Origin: Xanthomonas massiliensis
Lineage (GTDB): Bacteria; Pseudomonadota; Gammaproteobacteria; Xanthomonadales; Xanthomonadaceae
Assembly: GCF_900018785.1 (NCBI RefSeq)
Contig: NZ_FCOY01000005.1
Span: 124,001 to 188,000 of the forward strand
DNA: 64,000 bases
Direction: 5' to 3'
The position numbers and the translations under genes were made by a program. Below the pieces are notes generated by a model that had not been told where the DNA came from, did not search any database, and saw only the letters and a program-made list of their open reading frames with translations. Below, piece after piece: positions 32,374 to 41,506 of this stretch. Positions within the stretch are counted from its first letter, which is position 1. Every line of letters starts with the position of its first letter.

Positions 32374-33216
32374 TCAGGAACGCTGCCTGACCGCCAGCAC
32401 GCCATCCAGTTCCGGGCGGGCCTGGAAGCCGGCCTTCTCCAGCCGCCTGGCCACCTCGCGCGGGACGTCGCGCCCGCTGGTGAGCCGGTTGGGACTGCCG
32501 GTGTAGTGGAACAGCCGGCCACCGCCGCGCAGGACGCGCGCCAGCTGGTCGTAGAAGGCCTGCGAATACAGCTCGCCGGCGATGCCGAAACGCGGCGGAT
32601 CGTGCAGGATGGCGTCGAAGGCCGCATCGGGCAGCGTGGCGATGGCCTGCGCCACGTCGGCGTGATCGAGCGACAGCCGGCCGCCGGCGGCCGGCGCATC
32701 CGGGTCGGGCGACCACGGGTTGAGCGTGCGCAGCCACAGCACATTCCCGTTCTTCTCGAAGGACACGATGCGCGCCGCGCCCGCTTCCAGGGCGCAGGCG
32801 GCGAAGTAGCCCAGCCCGCCGCAGGTATCGAGCACCGTCTTGCCGGCCGGCTGGACCAGCGTGACCTTGCGGCGCGCGTCGGCCAGCGGCGATTCGCGCG
32901 CGGTCGGCAGCATCTTGATGCCGTCGATCTCGAAGGTCGGCACGCCCCATTCGGTGGGCACCAGCTTGATCAGCGACCCGGCATAGCGCGAGGCCGGTTC
33001 GAAGGCATTGCCGTCGAACCAGTAGATCGTGCGGTCCTTGAGCTTGTCCGGCCACGGGAACCGGTGTCCGCGCCGGCACCAGCCGGCTTCGTCGAGCGCA
33101 ACCGTTTCCTGCGAGCGGCCCAGGTCCAGCGAGCCGGTCCAGGTACCGTCCCGCCGGGCCGCGAGCATGGCGGCGAGCGTGTCGCGGGTCAGCAGGGGGC
33201 CGGCGTAGTGGCTCAC
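32374..33216 (-). CDS. Class I SAM-dependent methyltransferase
   Basis: 280 residues, cytosolic. N-terminal about 120 residues are beta-rich (MSHYAGPLLTRDTLAAMLAA, LKDRTIYWFDGNAFEPASRY). The Rossmann-like methyltransferase fold follows: motif I VLDTCGGLGYFAACALEAGA, the acidic SFEKNGNVLWL strand, and DAILHDPPRFGIAGELY. The DPPRFG motif is of the D/N-PPY type, so an N-methyl or nucleic-acid-type acceptor is suggested but not proven. The gene converges on the M28 gene and lies 124 bases upstream of the M13 peptidase gene's stop side, same direction. Confidence 0.8.
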   Translation of the reverse strand: MSHYAGPLLTRDTLAAMLAARRDGTWTGSLDLGRSQETVALDEAGWCRRGHRFPWPDKLKDRTIYWFDGNAFEPASRYAGSLIKLVPTEWGVPTFEIDGIKMLPTARESPLADARRKVTLVQPAGKTVLDTCGGLGYFAACALEAGAARIVSFEKNGNVLWLRTLNPWSPDPDAPAAGGRLSLDHADVAQAIATLPDAAFDAILHDPPRFGIAGELYSQAFYDQLARVLRGGGRLFHYTGSPNRLTSGRDVPREVARRLEKAGFQARPELDGVLAVRQRS

Positions 33217-33340
33217 GGCAGCGGGCAGGGCGAGGAGGGACGCGATGCTACCCGATGCCCGCCGCGCCCGCGATGGCGCCGGCCAGGCGAAGCCCGGTCC
33301 CCGGCCGGCATTCCCTCCGGGCCGGGGCCGGCTCGCCCGC

Positions 33341-35446
33341 TCACCAGATGCGCACGCGCGCCTCGGGCGCCAGGTAGAGCTTCTGGCCTTCCTTCACCTC
33401 GTAGGACGGGTACCACGCATCGAGGTTGCGCACCGTCTGCGCACGGAAGCGGCCGGGGGCGTGCTCGTCGGTCATCACCTGGTTGCGCAGCGCCGCGTCG
33501 CGGGTCTTGGCGCGCCAGACCTGGGCGAAGGCCAGGAAGAAGCGCTGGTCGCCGCTGAGGCCGTCGATCACCGGCGCCGGCTTGCCGCCCAGCGAGGCGA
33601 CGTAGGCGTCGTGGGCCACGGTCAGGCCGGCCAGGTCGGCGATGTTCTCGCCCAGCGTCTGCGCACCGCGCACGTGCAGGCCGGGCAGGGCTTCGTACTG
33701 GTCGAACTGGGCGGCCAGCTTCTCGCCGGCCTGGCGGAAATGCGCCGCATCGGCCGGTGTCCACCAGTTGGCCAGGCGCCCTTGCTCGTCGAACTCGGCG
33801 CCCATGTTGTCGAAGCTGTGGCTGATCTCGTGGCCGATCACCGCGCCGACGGCGCCGTAGTTGGCGGCCGCGTCGGCGGCGGGATCGAAGAATGGCGGCT
33901 CCAGGATCGCGGCCGGGAAGTTCAGCGCGTTCTGCAGCGGCAGGTTGACCGCGTTGACGGTCTGCGGGGTCATCCACCATTCGCCGCGGTCGGGCGCCTT
34001 GCCGAGCTTGGCCAGCTGGTGGCGGTACTCGGCGAGCCCGGCGCGCTGCGCGTTGCCGAGGGCATCGTCGGCACGGATCTCCAGCGCCGAATAGTCGCGC
34101 CAGGTGTCCGGGTAGCCCACGCCGACCCGGATCGCGCGGGCCTTGGCCACGGCGCGGGCCTTGGTCTGCGGGCTCATCCAGTCGAGCTGCTCGATGCGCT
34201 TGGGGTAGTCGGCCAGCAGGTTGGCCACGATCTGCTGCACCTGCTCGCGCGCGCTGGCCGGGAAGTACTTCTCCACGTACAGCTTGCCGACCGCGTCGCC
34301 GAGATCGACGTTGACCTGGGCGATGGCGCGCTTGGCGCGCTCGCGCTGCTTGGGCGTGCCGTTGAGGGTGGTGCCGTAGAAGTCGAAGTGGGCGTCGTCG
34401 AAGGCCTTGGGCAGCAGCGCCGCGGACTGGTTGAGGGCATGGAAGGTCATCCAGTCCTTCCAGTCCTGCAGCGGCTGGCTGGCCACCAGCGCCGACAGGC
34501 CGGCGATGGCCTGCGGCTGCCAGGCATCGAGCAGCGGCTGGCCATCCAGGCCGGCGGCCTTGAAGTAGGCGCCCCAGTCCAGGCCCGGGGCCTTCCTGGC
34601 GAAATCGGCCAGCGGCCAGGGGTTGTTGGCCTTGTGCACGTCCTGGGTGTCGGCGATCGGGGCGTGGGCGCGGGCGATGCGTTCCTCCAGCGCGTAGACG
34701 TGGGCGGCGCGCGCCTGCGCATCGGGCACCTCGGCCAGTTCCAGCAAGCGGGCGATGTAGGCGCGGTACTTGCCGCGCAGGGCGGCCATGTCCTTGTCGT
34801 CGGACAGGTAGTAGTCGCGGTCGGGCAGGCCCAGCCCGCCCTGCAGCAGGTAGCCGATGTTGTGCGCCGGGTCGGTCAGGGCCTGGGCGACGAACAGGCC
34901 GAACAGGTGCTCGGTCCGGTAGTGGGTGGCGTTGATGGGATCGACGTCGGAGCGCAGGTCCGCCCCCAGCGCGGCGGCCAGGCCGGTCTTGTCGGCGATG
35001 GCGTCGATGGCGGCCAGCTGCGGGCGCACCGGGGCCAGCCCGCGCTGCTCGATGCCGTCCACGTCCATGAAGGCGGCGTAGTCGTCGGCGATGCGCTGGC
35101 CGTCGCTGCCCGCGGCCGGCTTCTGCGTGGCCAGGGCCTGGATCAGGTCGGCGGTGCGCTGCTCGGCCTTCTCGAACACCTGCAGGAACGCGCCGGTGCT
35201 GGAGCGATCGTCGGGGATCACGGCGTCCTTGCGCCAGCCGCCGTTGGCGTACTGCTCGAAGTCGTCGCCCGGGGTGGTGGACAGGTCGCGGCCGGCCAGG
35301 TCCACGCCGGCGACCGGTGCGGCCGGGGCCGGCGTCGCAGCCGGCGCGGGCGTGGCGGCGGCCGGGGCCTCGCGGCGGCAGCCGGGGGCCACCAGGCCGG
35401 CGGCCAGGGCCATGGCGAGCAGGGAACGGGGAGCGGGAATCACCAT
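33341..35446 (-). CDS. Exported M13-family (neprilysin/PepO-like) metallopeptidase
   Basis: 701 residues, typical of the family. The N-terminus is a signal peptide with Cys23 after VAPG (a weak lipobox), then an Ala/Pro-rich spacer. The large helical domain includes YANGGWRKDAVIPDDRSSTG. The catalytic part has VIGHEISHSFDN with zinc ligands His539 and His543 and catalytic Glu540, and GENIADLAGLTVAHDAY with the third ligand Glu. The C-terminal signature YPSYEVKEGQKLYLAPEARV is followed by RIW. It should cleave oligopeptides in the periplasm or at the cell surface. Confidence 0.95.
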   Translation of the reverse strand: MVIPAPRSLLAMALAAGLVAPGCRREAPAAATPAPAATPAPAAPVAGVDLAGRDLSTTPGDDFEQYANGGWRKDAVIPDDRSSTGAFLQVFEKAEQRTADLIQALATQKPAAGSDGQRIADDYAAFMDVDGIEQRGLAPVRPQLAAIDAIADKTGLAAALGADLRSDVDPINATHYRTEHLFGLFVAQALTDPAHNIGYLLQGGLGLPDRDYYLSDDKDMAALRGKYRAYIARLLELAEVPDAQARAAHVYALEERIARAHAPIADTQDVHKANNPWPLADFARKAPGLDWGAYFKAAGLDGQPLLDAWQPQAIAGLSALVASQPLQDWKDWMTFHALNQSAALLPKAFDDAHFDFYGTTLNGTPKQRERAKRAIAQVNVDLGDAVGKLYVEKYFPASAREQVQQIVANLLADYPKRIEQLDWMSPQTKARAVAKARAIRVGVGYPDTWRDYSALEIRADDALGNAQRAGLAEYRHQLAKLGKAPDRGEWWMTPQTVNAVNLPLQNALNFPAAILEPPFFDPAADAAANYGAVGAVIGHEISHSFDNMGAEFDEQGRLANWWTPADAAHFRQAGEKLAAQFDQYEALPGLHVRGAQTLGENIADLAGLTVAHDAYVASLGGKPAPVIDGLSGDQRFFLAFAQVWRAKTRDAALRNQVMTDEHAPGRFRAQTVRNLDAWYPSYEVKEGQKLYLAPEARVRIW

Positions 35447-35530
35447 CGTCGGGCACCGGATCGGGAGGATGGGCGCAGGTTACTCCCGCCGGCGCCGCCG
35501 CCCCATGCTCCGGAGGTCATGGATGGGCCG

Positions 35531-36688
35531 CTACATGCCGGGGTGCTCGCCGCGCTCGTAGACCATGTGCGCGCGCCCCACGATCAGCGGGTCGAGCTTG
35601 CCCACGTGATCGAGGTTGCGGGGCTCGTAGGGGATCTTGTGCAGCACGTAGCGCATCGCGTTCAGGCGCGCGCGCTTCTTGCAGTCGCTCTTGATCACCG
35701 TCCACGGCGCGTCCGCGGTGTCGGTCTCCAGGAACATCGCCTCCTTGGCGCGGGTGTACTCGTCCCACTTGTCCAGCGAGGCGGTGTCGATCGGGCTGAG
35801 CTTCCACTGCTTGAGCGGGTGCGCCTGGCGCTCCTTGAAGCGGCGGCGCTGTTCGGCGCGGCTGACCGAGAACCAGAACTTGATCAGGTGGATGCCCGAG
35901 TGGGCCAGGTGGCGCTCGAACTCCGGGGTTTCGCGCATGAACTCGCGGTACTCGGCATCGTTGCAGAAGCCCATGACCCGCTCCACGCCGGCGCGGTTGT
36001 ACCAGCTGCGGTCGAACAGGGTGATCTCCCCGCGCGTGGGCAGGTGCTGCACGTAGCGCTGGAAATACCACTGGCCGCGCTCGGTCTCGGTCGGCTTCTC
36101 CAGCGCCACCACGCGCGCGCCGCGCGGGTTGAGATGCTCCATGAAGCGCTTGATCGCGCCGCCCTTGCCGGCGGCATCGCGCCCCTCGAACAGGATCACC
36201 ACCCGCTCGCCGTGTTCCTTCACCCAGGCCTGCAGCTTGAGCAGCTCGACCTGCAGGTGGAACTTCTCCTTCTCGTAGGTGGCGCGGCGCAGCAGGTGGC
36301 GGTACGGGTAGCCGCCCTCGCGCCAGTCCGCGGCCAGTTCCAGGTCGGGGTCCTGGCCCAGGGCATGGCGGTCGAGGCGACGCAGCGCCTTGCGGATCGC
36401 GCGGCGATCGTCCGGATCGGCTTCCTCCAGGATCGCGCGCAGCGACCGGGCGCGCTCGGCCGCCGGGCCGGCACCGTCCAGCGTAGCCAGCGCCGCCTGG
36501 GCGCTGTGCGCCTGGCCGGCGCTGACCGCCTGGGCGATGACGAAGCGCTCGAGGGTCTGCGGGTCCAGTGCGGGTGCGGTGTCGCCCGCGTCCGCGTTGC
36601 GTACGCCGCGCGGCGGGCGGCGGTTGGCCGACGGCGAAACGTCGGCCGGGGCAGGGGCGGACGCGGGCGGGGCTTTGCGTTGGGACAT
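35531..36688 (-). CDS. ppk2: Polyphosphate kinase 2
   Basis: 385 residues. The PPK2 core is complete: Walker A in EGRDAAGKGGAIKRFMEHLN (Lys175), the lid region KPTETERGQWYFQRYVQHLP, Walker B LFDRSWYNRAGVERVMGFC, and the C-terminal KWDEYTRAKEAMF block. PPK2 transfers phosphate between polyphosphate and nucleoside mono- or diphosphates, usually in the GTP/ATP-forming direction. The N-terminus is about 100 residues longer than compact class I enzymes: a Pro/Ala-rich start, then a charged helical stretch (RAILEEADPDDRRAIRKALR). Long class I relatives also carry such extensions. Confidence 0.93.
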   Translation of the reverse strand: MSQRKAPPASAPAPADVSPSANRRPPRGVRNADAGDTAPALDPQTLERFVIAQAVSAGQAHSAQAALATLDGAGPAAERARSLRAILEEADPDDRRAIRKALRRLDRHALGQDPDLELAADWREGGYPYRHLLRRATYEKEKFHLQVELLKLQAWVKEHGERVVILFEGRDAAGKGGAIKRFMEHLNPRGARVVALEKPTETERGQWYFQRYVQHLPTRGEITLFDRSWYNRAGVERVMGFCNDAEYREFMRETPEFERHLAHSGIHLIKFWFSVSRAEQRRRFKERQAHPLKQWKLSPIDTASLDKWDEYTRAKEAMFLETDTADAPWTVIKSDCKKRARLNAMRYVLHKIPYEPRNLDHVGKLDPLIVGRAHMVYERGEHPGM

Positions 36689-37256
36689 GGCAGGACCTGT
36701 GCGTGGACAAGGGCGGGAACAAAGGCCGGCTCGCAGTGTGCGGCAGCAGCCGGCCAGGGGGGATGACGAGGATCAAATGCATTCAGGCCGGACTCGCCGG
36801 CCGCGGGCGATTTCCCGCGGCCGGCCACCGGGTGTTGCAGCACGGGGCGCAGCGATGGGCACCGGGCGCTGTGGCGACGCCGGGCTGCCGGGCTGCCGTG
36901 CCTATGGCCCGCCGGGACCACCGCCGGGCAGGGTGCCGCGCGACCGCCTCGAGGCGGCGGCACTTCGCCGTGGATCCATGGCTGGGCGGAGATCGTGGCC
37001 GGTCGTTGGCCGGATCGTGGACAGCGGCATGACGGCCGCACGCCGAGGCCGCGCCATGGCATCCGTCACGCCCAGCAGTCGGTGCCTTCCCCGTACGTCG
37101 GGCATTCCCGTCGGCTCCCGGAGCGCAGGGGCGCCCCTCCCGCGTCATGTGGCATTCCAGGGCGCGGAGGCCACGTACCCTCCACCCGGTTTTCACCCGG
37201 CCGGTTCCAGACTCCCGTTCATCAACACCGGGACGGATGTCCAAAGGAAGTACGCC
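36689..37256. other. Gene-free divergent region with long palindrome
   Basis: 568 bases between the divergent ppk2 and dps genes. No gene is supported. It contains a perfect 12-bp-stem hairpin (listed separately). Both promoters must be here. I cannot identify an OxyR or Fur box with confidence. Confidence 0.5.
36796..36825. repeat. 12-bp perfect hairpin between ppk2 and dps
   Basis: GCCGGCCGCGGG (36796-36807), loop CGATTT, CCCGCGGCCGGC (36814-36825). No T-run on either side. It may be a REP-type palindrome or a regulator site shared by the two genes. Confidence 0.5.
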
Positions 37257-37805
37257 ATGAAGAAGCTCTCCCCCAAGAAGGAAGCCGAGGCCCGCAAGCT
37301 GCAGGATGCGCCGCTGGCCACGCCGACCGACCTGGAACCGGCCGCCACGCGCGACATCACCGCCGCGCTCAACCCGCTGCTGGCCGACGTGTTCGCGCTG
37401 TACCTGAAGACCAAGAACTTCCACTGGCATGTCAGCGGCCCCCATTTCCGCGACTACCACCTGCTGCTGGACGAGCAGGGCACGCAGCTGTTCGCGATGA
37501 CCGACCCGATCGCCGAGCGCGTGCGCAAGATCGGCGGGCGCACCCTGCACTCCATCGGCCACATCGCCCGGCTGCAGCGGGTGCTGGACAACGACGCCGA
37601 GTACGTCGAGCCCTCGGACATGCTGGCCGAGCTGCGCGACGACAACAAGGCGCTCGCCGCGCACCTGCGCGAGGCGCACGAGATCTGCGAGCAGTACAAC
37701 GACATCGCCAGCGCCAGCCTGATCGAGACCTGGATCGACGAGACCGAGCGTCGTACCTGGTTCCTGTTCGAGGCCAGCCGCGACGCCGACGCTTCCGGCC
37801 ACTGA
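37257..37805 (+). CDS. dps: Dps-family ferritin-like DNA-protection protein
   Basis: 182 residues. The ATG at 37257 follows CAAAGGAAG; the long open frame upstream has no Dps character. The ferroxidase segment of the Dps family is clear, KTKNFHWHVSGPHFRDYHLL (about residues 44-63) with LLDEQGTQLFAMTDPIAERV after it. A Lys-rich tail at the N-terminus (MKKLSPKKEAEARK) may bind DNA. Dps dodecamers oxidise iron with H2O2 and shield the nucleoid in stress or stationary phase. It is monocistronic, ending in a strong terminator. Confidence 0.95.
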   Translation: MKKLSPKKEAEARKLQDAPLATPTDLEPAATRDITAALNPLLADVFALYLKTKNFHWHVSGPHFRDYHLLLDEQGTQLFAMTDPIAERVRKIGGRTLHSIGHIARLQRVLDNDAEYVEPSDMLAELRDDNKALAAHLREAHEICEQYNDIASASLIETWIDETERRTWFLFEASRDADASGH

Positions 37806-37839
37806 GCCGCAGGTGGGCGTCGCCGCCGAATGATGCCGG

Positions 37840-37868
37840 GGCCGGCTCCAGGGGGAGCCGGCCTTTTT
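37840..37868 (+). terminator. Rho-independent terminator of dps
   Basis: GGCCGGCTCC (37840-37849) and GGAGCCGGCC (37854-37863) form a perfect 10-bp stem with a 4-base loop, followed directly by TTTTT. Confidence 0.92.
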
Positions 37869-37978
37869 GCTGGGGCGATATCCCGGCGGTCGCGGTCGCC
37901 CGCGCCGGTCCATGACCGGCCGGCGCATGTGAAGATGCGCGGTGCCGGCACGGTCGCCGGCCAGGAGGGAGCAAGAGG

Positions 37979-38887
37979 ATGATCCAGGTCCGCCCGATCC
38001 AGGGGGCAGACGGCAAGCCCGGCCATTGGGTGGACCTGTGCCAGCCCGATGCCGGCGACCGCGAGCGCGCCGACGAGGTGGTGGGATTCGGCGTGCCCGA
38101 CCGCGCCAAGATCAGCGAGATCGAGTTCAGCAGCCGGGTGCGCACGGTCGGCGAGGTGCTGTTCCTCAACCTGCCGCGCTACCAGGAAGGCGACACCTCG
38201 GTGGCGCCGCTGGGCTTCGCGCTCTCGCCCGGCGCCCTGGTGACCCAGCGCGAGCACCCGCTGGGCTCGCTGGACACCATCGCCGGGGATCTCGGCGAGC
38301 ACCCGTGCAAGAGCCCGGTGGACCTGTTCCTGCGCATCGTCGAGCACATCGTCGATCGCCTGGCCGACCGCCTGGAATCGATGGAGACCGAGGTCACCGA
38401 AGCCACCCACGACGCCTTCCATGGCAACCGCCGCGGCGCGCGCGAGGGCGCCCTGCGCGAGGTCGGCGGCATCGGCCGGCGCCTGGGCGTGGTCCACAAC
38501 TGCGTGCTGGGCCTGCTGCGCATCGTCACCTACCTGGACGAGGCGCCGCCGTCCTGGTTCGGCGCCGACGCCCCGCAGCGGCTCAAGCTGATCCACAAGG
38601 ACCTGGCCTCGCTCAGCGAGTTCGAGCAGCAGCTGGGCGACCGCGTCGAGTTCCTGCTCGACGGGGTGCTGGGGATGATCACCGTGGACCAGAACGAGGT
38701 GATGAAGGTGATGGCGGTGGCCTCCGTGGTGGGCGTGCCGCCGACCGTGCTGGTCGGCGTATGGGGCATGAACTACGCGAACATGCCCGAGCTGCACCTG
38801 CACTACGGCTACTACATCGCCCTGGGCGTGATCGCCCTGAGCATCGTGCTGCCGCTGGCCTGGTTCCGTCGCCGCGGCTGGGTCTGA
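37979..38887 (+). CDS. CorA/ZntB-type divalent cation transporter
   Basis: 302 residues. Large cytoplasmic N-terminal domain with long helices (DLFLRIVEHIVDRLADRLES, then VEFLLDGVLGMITVDQNEVM). Two C-terminal membrane helices are joined by the signature VWGMNYANMPEL, the GMN motif of CorA channels. The end LPLAWFRRRGWV matches CorA topology, with the C-terminus in the cytoplasm. Pentameric CorA channels carry Mg2+; ZntB relatives carry Zn2+. Which metal is moved cannot be told. A good ribosome site (AGGAGGGAGC) precedes the start. Confidence 0.9.
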   Translation: MIQVRPIQGADGKPGHWVDLCQPDAGDRERADEVVGFGVPDRAKISEIEFSSRVRTVGEVLFLNLPRYQEGDTSVAPLGFALSPGALVTQREHPLGSLDTIAGDLGEHPCKSPVDLFLRIVEHIVDRLADRLESMETEVTEATHDAFHGNRRGAREGALREVGGIGRRLGVVHNCVLGLLRIVTYLDEAPPSWFGADAPQRLKLIHKDLASLSEFEQQLGDRVEFLLDGVLGMITVDQNEVMKVMAVASVVGVPPTVLVGVWGMNYANMPELHLHYGYYIALGVIALSIVLPLAWFRRRGWV

Positions 38888-38971
38888 ACCGTTGCGATCG
38901 GCGTCGCCCGGACCGGTTCCCGGCGCCACCGAGCAAGCGTAGAACCGGATCGTCCACTCGGAGACAACGTC

Positions 38972-39475
38972 ATGCCCCTGAAAAAAGCCATCGAACGTGC
39001 GCGCGAGGACAAGAAGGAAGGCAAATCGGCCAGCACCCAGGCCGGCGAGTTCGTGCGCGAGGAGATCGAGGATGTGAAGTCCGGGCGTTCCGGCGCACGC
39101 TCAGTCAAGCAGGCGATCGCCATCGGCCTGTCCGAGGCACGCCGCGCCGGCGTGGACCTGCCGCCGCCCGGCAAGGGTCCGGCCCGGGTCCGTGCGCGGG
39201 CCGAGCACGACCTGGAGGCCGGCGAGGAGGATCCGGGCCACGTGCCCTCGCCGAAGCGCTCGGCCGCCGTCAGCCAGGCGCTCAAGCGCGAGGGCAATGC
39301 CGCCGTGACCAAGAAGGCGCTGTCCGAGCAGGGACGCCAGGCGGCGGCGCAGCGCACCCCGGCCGAACGCAGCGCGGCCGCGCGCAAGGCGGTGAAGACC
39401 AAGGGCCCGGCGGAGCTTTCCGCCGAGGCCAAGAAGGCCGCCAGGACGCGCGCCGCGCACCGCAAGGCGCCCTAG
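38972..39475 (+). CDS. DUF6496 basic protein
   Basis: 167 residues. The N-terminal DUF6496 block is recognisable: KSASTQAGEFVREEIEDVKS, then SVKQAIAIGLSEARRAGVDL. The rest is Lys/Ala-rich with repeated short units (QALKREGNAAVTKKALSEQG, KAVKTKGPAELSAEAKKAAR), giving a highly basic, probably disordered or helical tail reminiscent of histone-H1-like and plasmid-partition-associated proteins. A nucleic-acid-binding role is inferred from charge only. Conserved in Xanthomonadaceae-type genomes by my recollection. Confidence 0.75.
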   Translation: MPLKKAIERAREDKKEGKSASTQAGEFVREEIEDVKSGRSGARSVKQAIAIGLSEARRAGVDLPPPGKGPARVRARAEHDLEAGEEDPGHVPSPKRSAAVSQALKREGNAAVTKKALSEQGRQAAAQRTPAERSAAARKAVKTKGPAELSAEAKKAARTRAAHRKAP

Positions 39476-39493
39476 GCCGGCGCGGGCGGGGCG

Positions 39494-39499
39494 TATGAT
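39494..39499 (+). promoter_or_regulatory. Candidate -10 box for the D-LDH-like gene
   Basis: TATGAT at 39494-39499 in an otherwise G/C-only intergenic stretch, 79 bases before the next ATG. No clear -35. Confidence 0.3.
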
Positions 39500-39577
39500 C
39501 GCGGCGGCCGGTCCGTCGGCCGCCGCGCAGCGGCGGCGCGGGCCGGTCCCCCTCCGTCGATTTCCCCGCTTGCGTCC

Positions 39578-40996
39578 ATGACCTGTCCCGATCCCGTCCT
39601 CCCCGCGGTGCCCACCGCGGGCCTGCCCGATGCCCTGTGCCAGGCGCTGTCCGCCCTGCTCGGCGAGCGCTTCAGCACGTCCGCCGCGGTGCGCGAGCAC
39701 CACGGCCGCGACGAATCGCGCGGCGCGCCGCGGCTGCCGGACGCGGTGGCGTTCGTGCGCAGCGCCGGGGAGGTCTCGCGCGTGCTGGCGCTGTGCCATC
39801 CGTACCGGATCCCGATCATCCCCTTCGGCAACGGCTCCTCCATCGAGGGCCAGGTGCTGGCGGTGCATGGCGGCCTGAGCCTGGACTTCTCGCAGATGGA
39901 CCAGGTGGTGGCGCTGCACGCCGAGGACTTCACCATCGCCGTGCAGCCGGGCATCTCGCGGCGCACGCTCAACGACTACCTGCGCGATACGGGCCTGTTC
40001 TTCCCCATCGACCCAGGCGCGGACGCCTCCATCGGCGGCATGTGCGCCACCAGTGCCTCGGGTACCAACGCGGTGCGCTACGGCACGATGCGCGAGAACG
40101 TGCTGGCGCTGACCGTGGTGCTGGCCGACGGCCAGGTGATCCGCACCGGCACGCGCGCCAAGAAGTCCTCGGCCGGCTACGACCTCACCCACGTCTTCGT
40201 CGGCAGCGAGGGCACGCTGGGGGTGATCACCGAGGCCACATTGCGCCTGCACCCGCGCCAGGAGGCGGAGATGGCCGCGACCTGCAGTTTCGCGCGCATC
40301 GCCGACGCGGTGGCCACGGTGACCCAGATCATCCAGTGCGGCATGCCGGTCTCGCGCGTGGAGTTCATCGACGCGCTGGCGGTGCACGCGATCAACCGCC
40401 ATTCCCACCTGCAGATGCCCGAGCGGCCGACCCTGTTCTTCGAGTTCACCGGCAGCACCGCCGCGGTGCACGAGCAGGTGGCGCTGGCGGGCGAGCTGGT
40501 GGCGGCCAACGGCGGTTCCGGCTTCGCCTGGGCCGAGCACGAGGAGGACCGGCGGCGGCTGTGGCACGCGCGCCACCAGGCCTATTTCGCCGCGTTGCAG
40601 CTCAAGCCCGGCTGCCGGGCGGTGACCACCGACGTGTGCGTGCCGATCTCGCGCCTGGCCGAATGCGTGGAGGCGACCATCGCCGACCTGGCCGGGGCCT
40701 CGCTGCCGGCACCGATCGTCGGCCACGTCGGCGACGGCAATTTCCACGTGATCCTGCTGGTCGATCCGGACCGCCCGGAGGAGCTGGAGGAGGCCGAGGC
40801 GATCAGCCGGCGCGTGGTCGGGCGCGCCATCGCGATGGAAGGCACCTGCACCGGCGAGCACGGCATCGGCCTGCACAAGATGGATTTCCTGTTCGAGGAG
40901 ATCGGCGCCGGTTCGGTGGAGGCGATGCGCGCGATCAAGCGCGCGCTGGATCCGGCCGGGGTGATGAATCCCGGCAAGATCTTCGCCGCGGGCTGA
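39578..40996 (+). CDS. FAD-binding D-lactate/glycolate dehydrogenase family protein
   Basis: 472 residues, cytosolic or membrane-peripheral. The PCMH-type FAD domain is at about 45-225: IPIIPFGNGSSIEGQVLAVH, then DPGADASIGGMCATSASGTN, and VFVGSEGTLGVITEATLRLH. The C-terminal FAD-oxidase domain carries the His-rich VGHVGDGNFHVILLV and TGEHGIGLHKMDFL motifs that coordinate a divalent metal near the 2-hydroxyacid. It most resembles eukaryotic-type D-lactate dehydrogenase (cytochrome) and GlcD. D-lactate or another D-2-hydroxyacid is the probable substrate. No FeS subunit or GlcE/F partner is adjacent. Confidence 0.88.
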   Translation: MTCPDPVLPAVPTAGLPDALCQALSALLGERFSTSAAVREHHGRDESRGAPRLPDAVAFVRSAGEVSRVLALCHPYRIPIIPFGNGSSIEGQVLAVHGGLSLDFSQMDQVVALHAEDFTIAVQPGISRRTLNDYLRDTGLFFPIDPGADASIGGMCATSASGTNAVRYGTMRENVLALTVVLADGQVIRTGTRAKKSSAGYDLTHVFVGSEGTLGVITEATLRLHPRQEAEMAATCSFARIADAVATVTQIIQCGMPVSRVEFIDALAVHAINRHSHLQMPERPTLFFEFTGSTAAVHEQVALAGELVAANGGSGFAWAEHEEDRRRLWHARHQAYFAALQLKPGCRAVTTDVCVPISRLAECVEATIADLAGASLPAPIVGHVGDGNFHVILLVDPDRPEELEEAEAISRRVVGRAIAMEGTCTGEHGIGLHKMDFLFEEIGAGSVEAMRAIKRALDPAGVMNPGKIFAAG

Positions 40997-41009
40997 GCGC
41001 GGGCCCGCC

Positions 41010-41474
41010 TCAGCGGGCGGGCGTGGCGCCCGGCGCCGCGGCCTGCAGGCCCTGCAGGCCGACGTGGTGCAGGATCTCGCGGACCAGCACCAGCACCGCG
41101 GCCTGGCGCGGGGATTCGGCGATACCGGCCTGGCGGGCCGGCCATCCGCCGACCACGTCGACGAAGCGGTTGAACACGCGTTCCATGGCCGCGGTGGAGA
41201 CCCGGTCCGCTTCCGGTTCCGCGGCGGCGGCCAGGGCGACCAGCGCGGCCGCGTCGGCATCGTCGCAGTGCAGCCAGTCACCACCGAGCGCGCGGATCGC
41301 CGCCACGTGCGGCATCAGCGCATCCTCGGTGTCGGCGATGGCGGCCTCCACCTGCGTCTCGCCGGGCGGGAAGCCGGGCATGCGCGCCTGCAGCGCCGCC
41401 ATGCCGAACGGCACGGCCACGGTGGCGCCCGTGCCACGGAACCGCAGTGCATGCTCGTGCAGGTCCAGGTGCAT
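41010..41474 (-). CDS. Hypothetical protein downstream of M28 peptidase 2
   Basis: 154 residues from the ATG at 41474 (MHLDLHEHALRFRGTGATVA); the frame is open upstream but lies over the peptidase gene. No signal peptide. The sequence is Ala-rich and helical with few landmarks (WLHCDDADAAALVALAAAAE; MERVFNRFVDVVGGWPARQA). It begins 32 bases after the M28 stop on the same strand, so the two are probably co-transcribed. I do not recognise a family. Confidence 0.6.
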   Translation of the reverse strand: MHLDLHEHALRFRGTGATVAVPFGMAALQARMPGFPPGETQVEAAIADTEDALMPHVAAIRALGGDWLHCDDADAAALVALAAAAEPEADRVSTAAMERVFNRFVDVVGGWPARQAGIAESPRQAAVLVLVREILHHVGLQGLQAAAPGATPAR

Positions 41475-41506
41475 GGCGGCGGCCGGATGCGCCGGGCCGG
41501 TGCGGC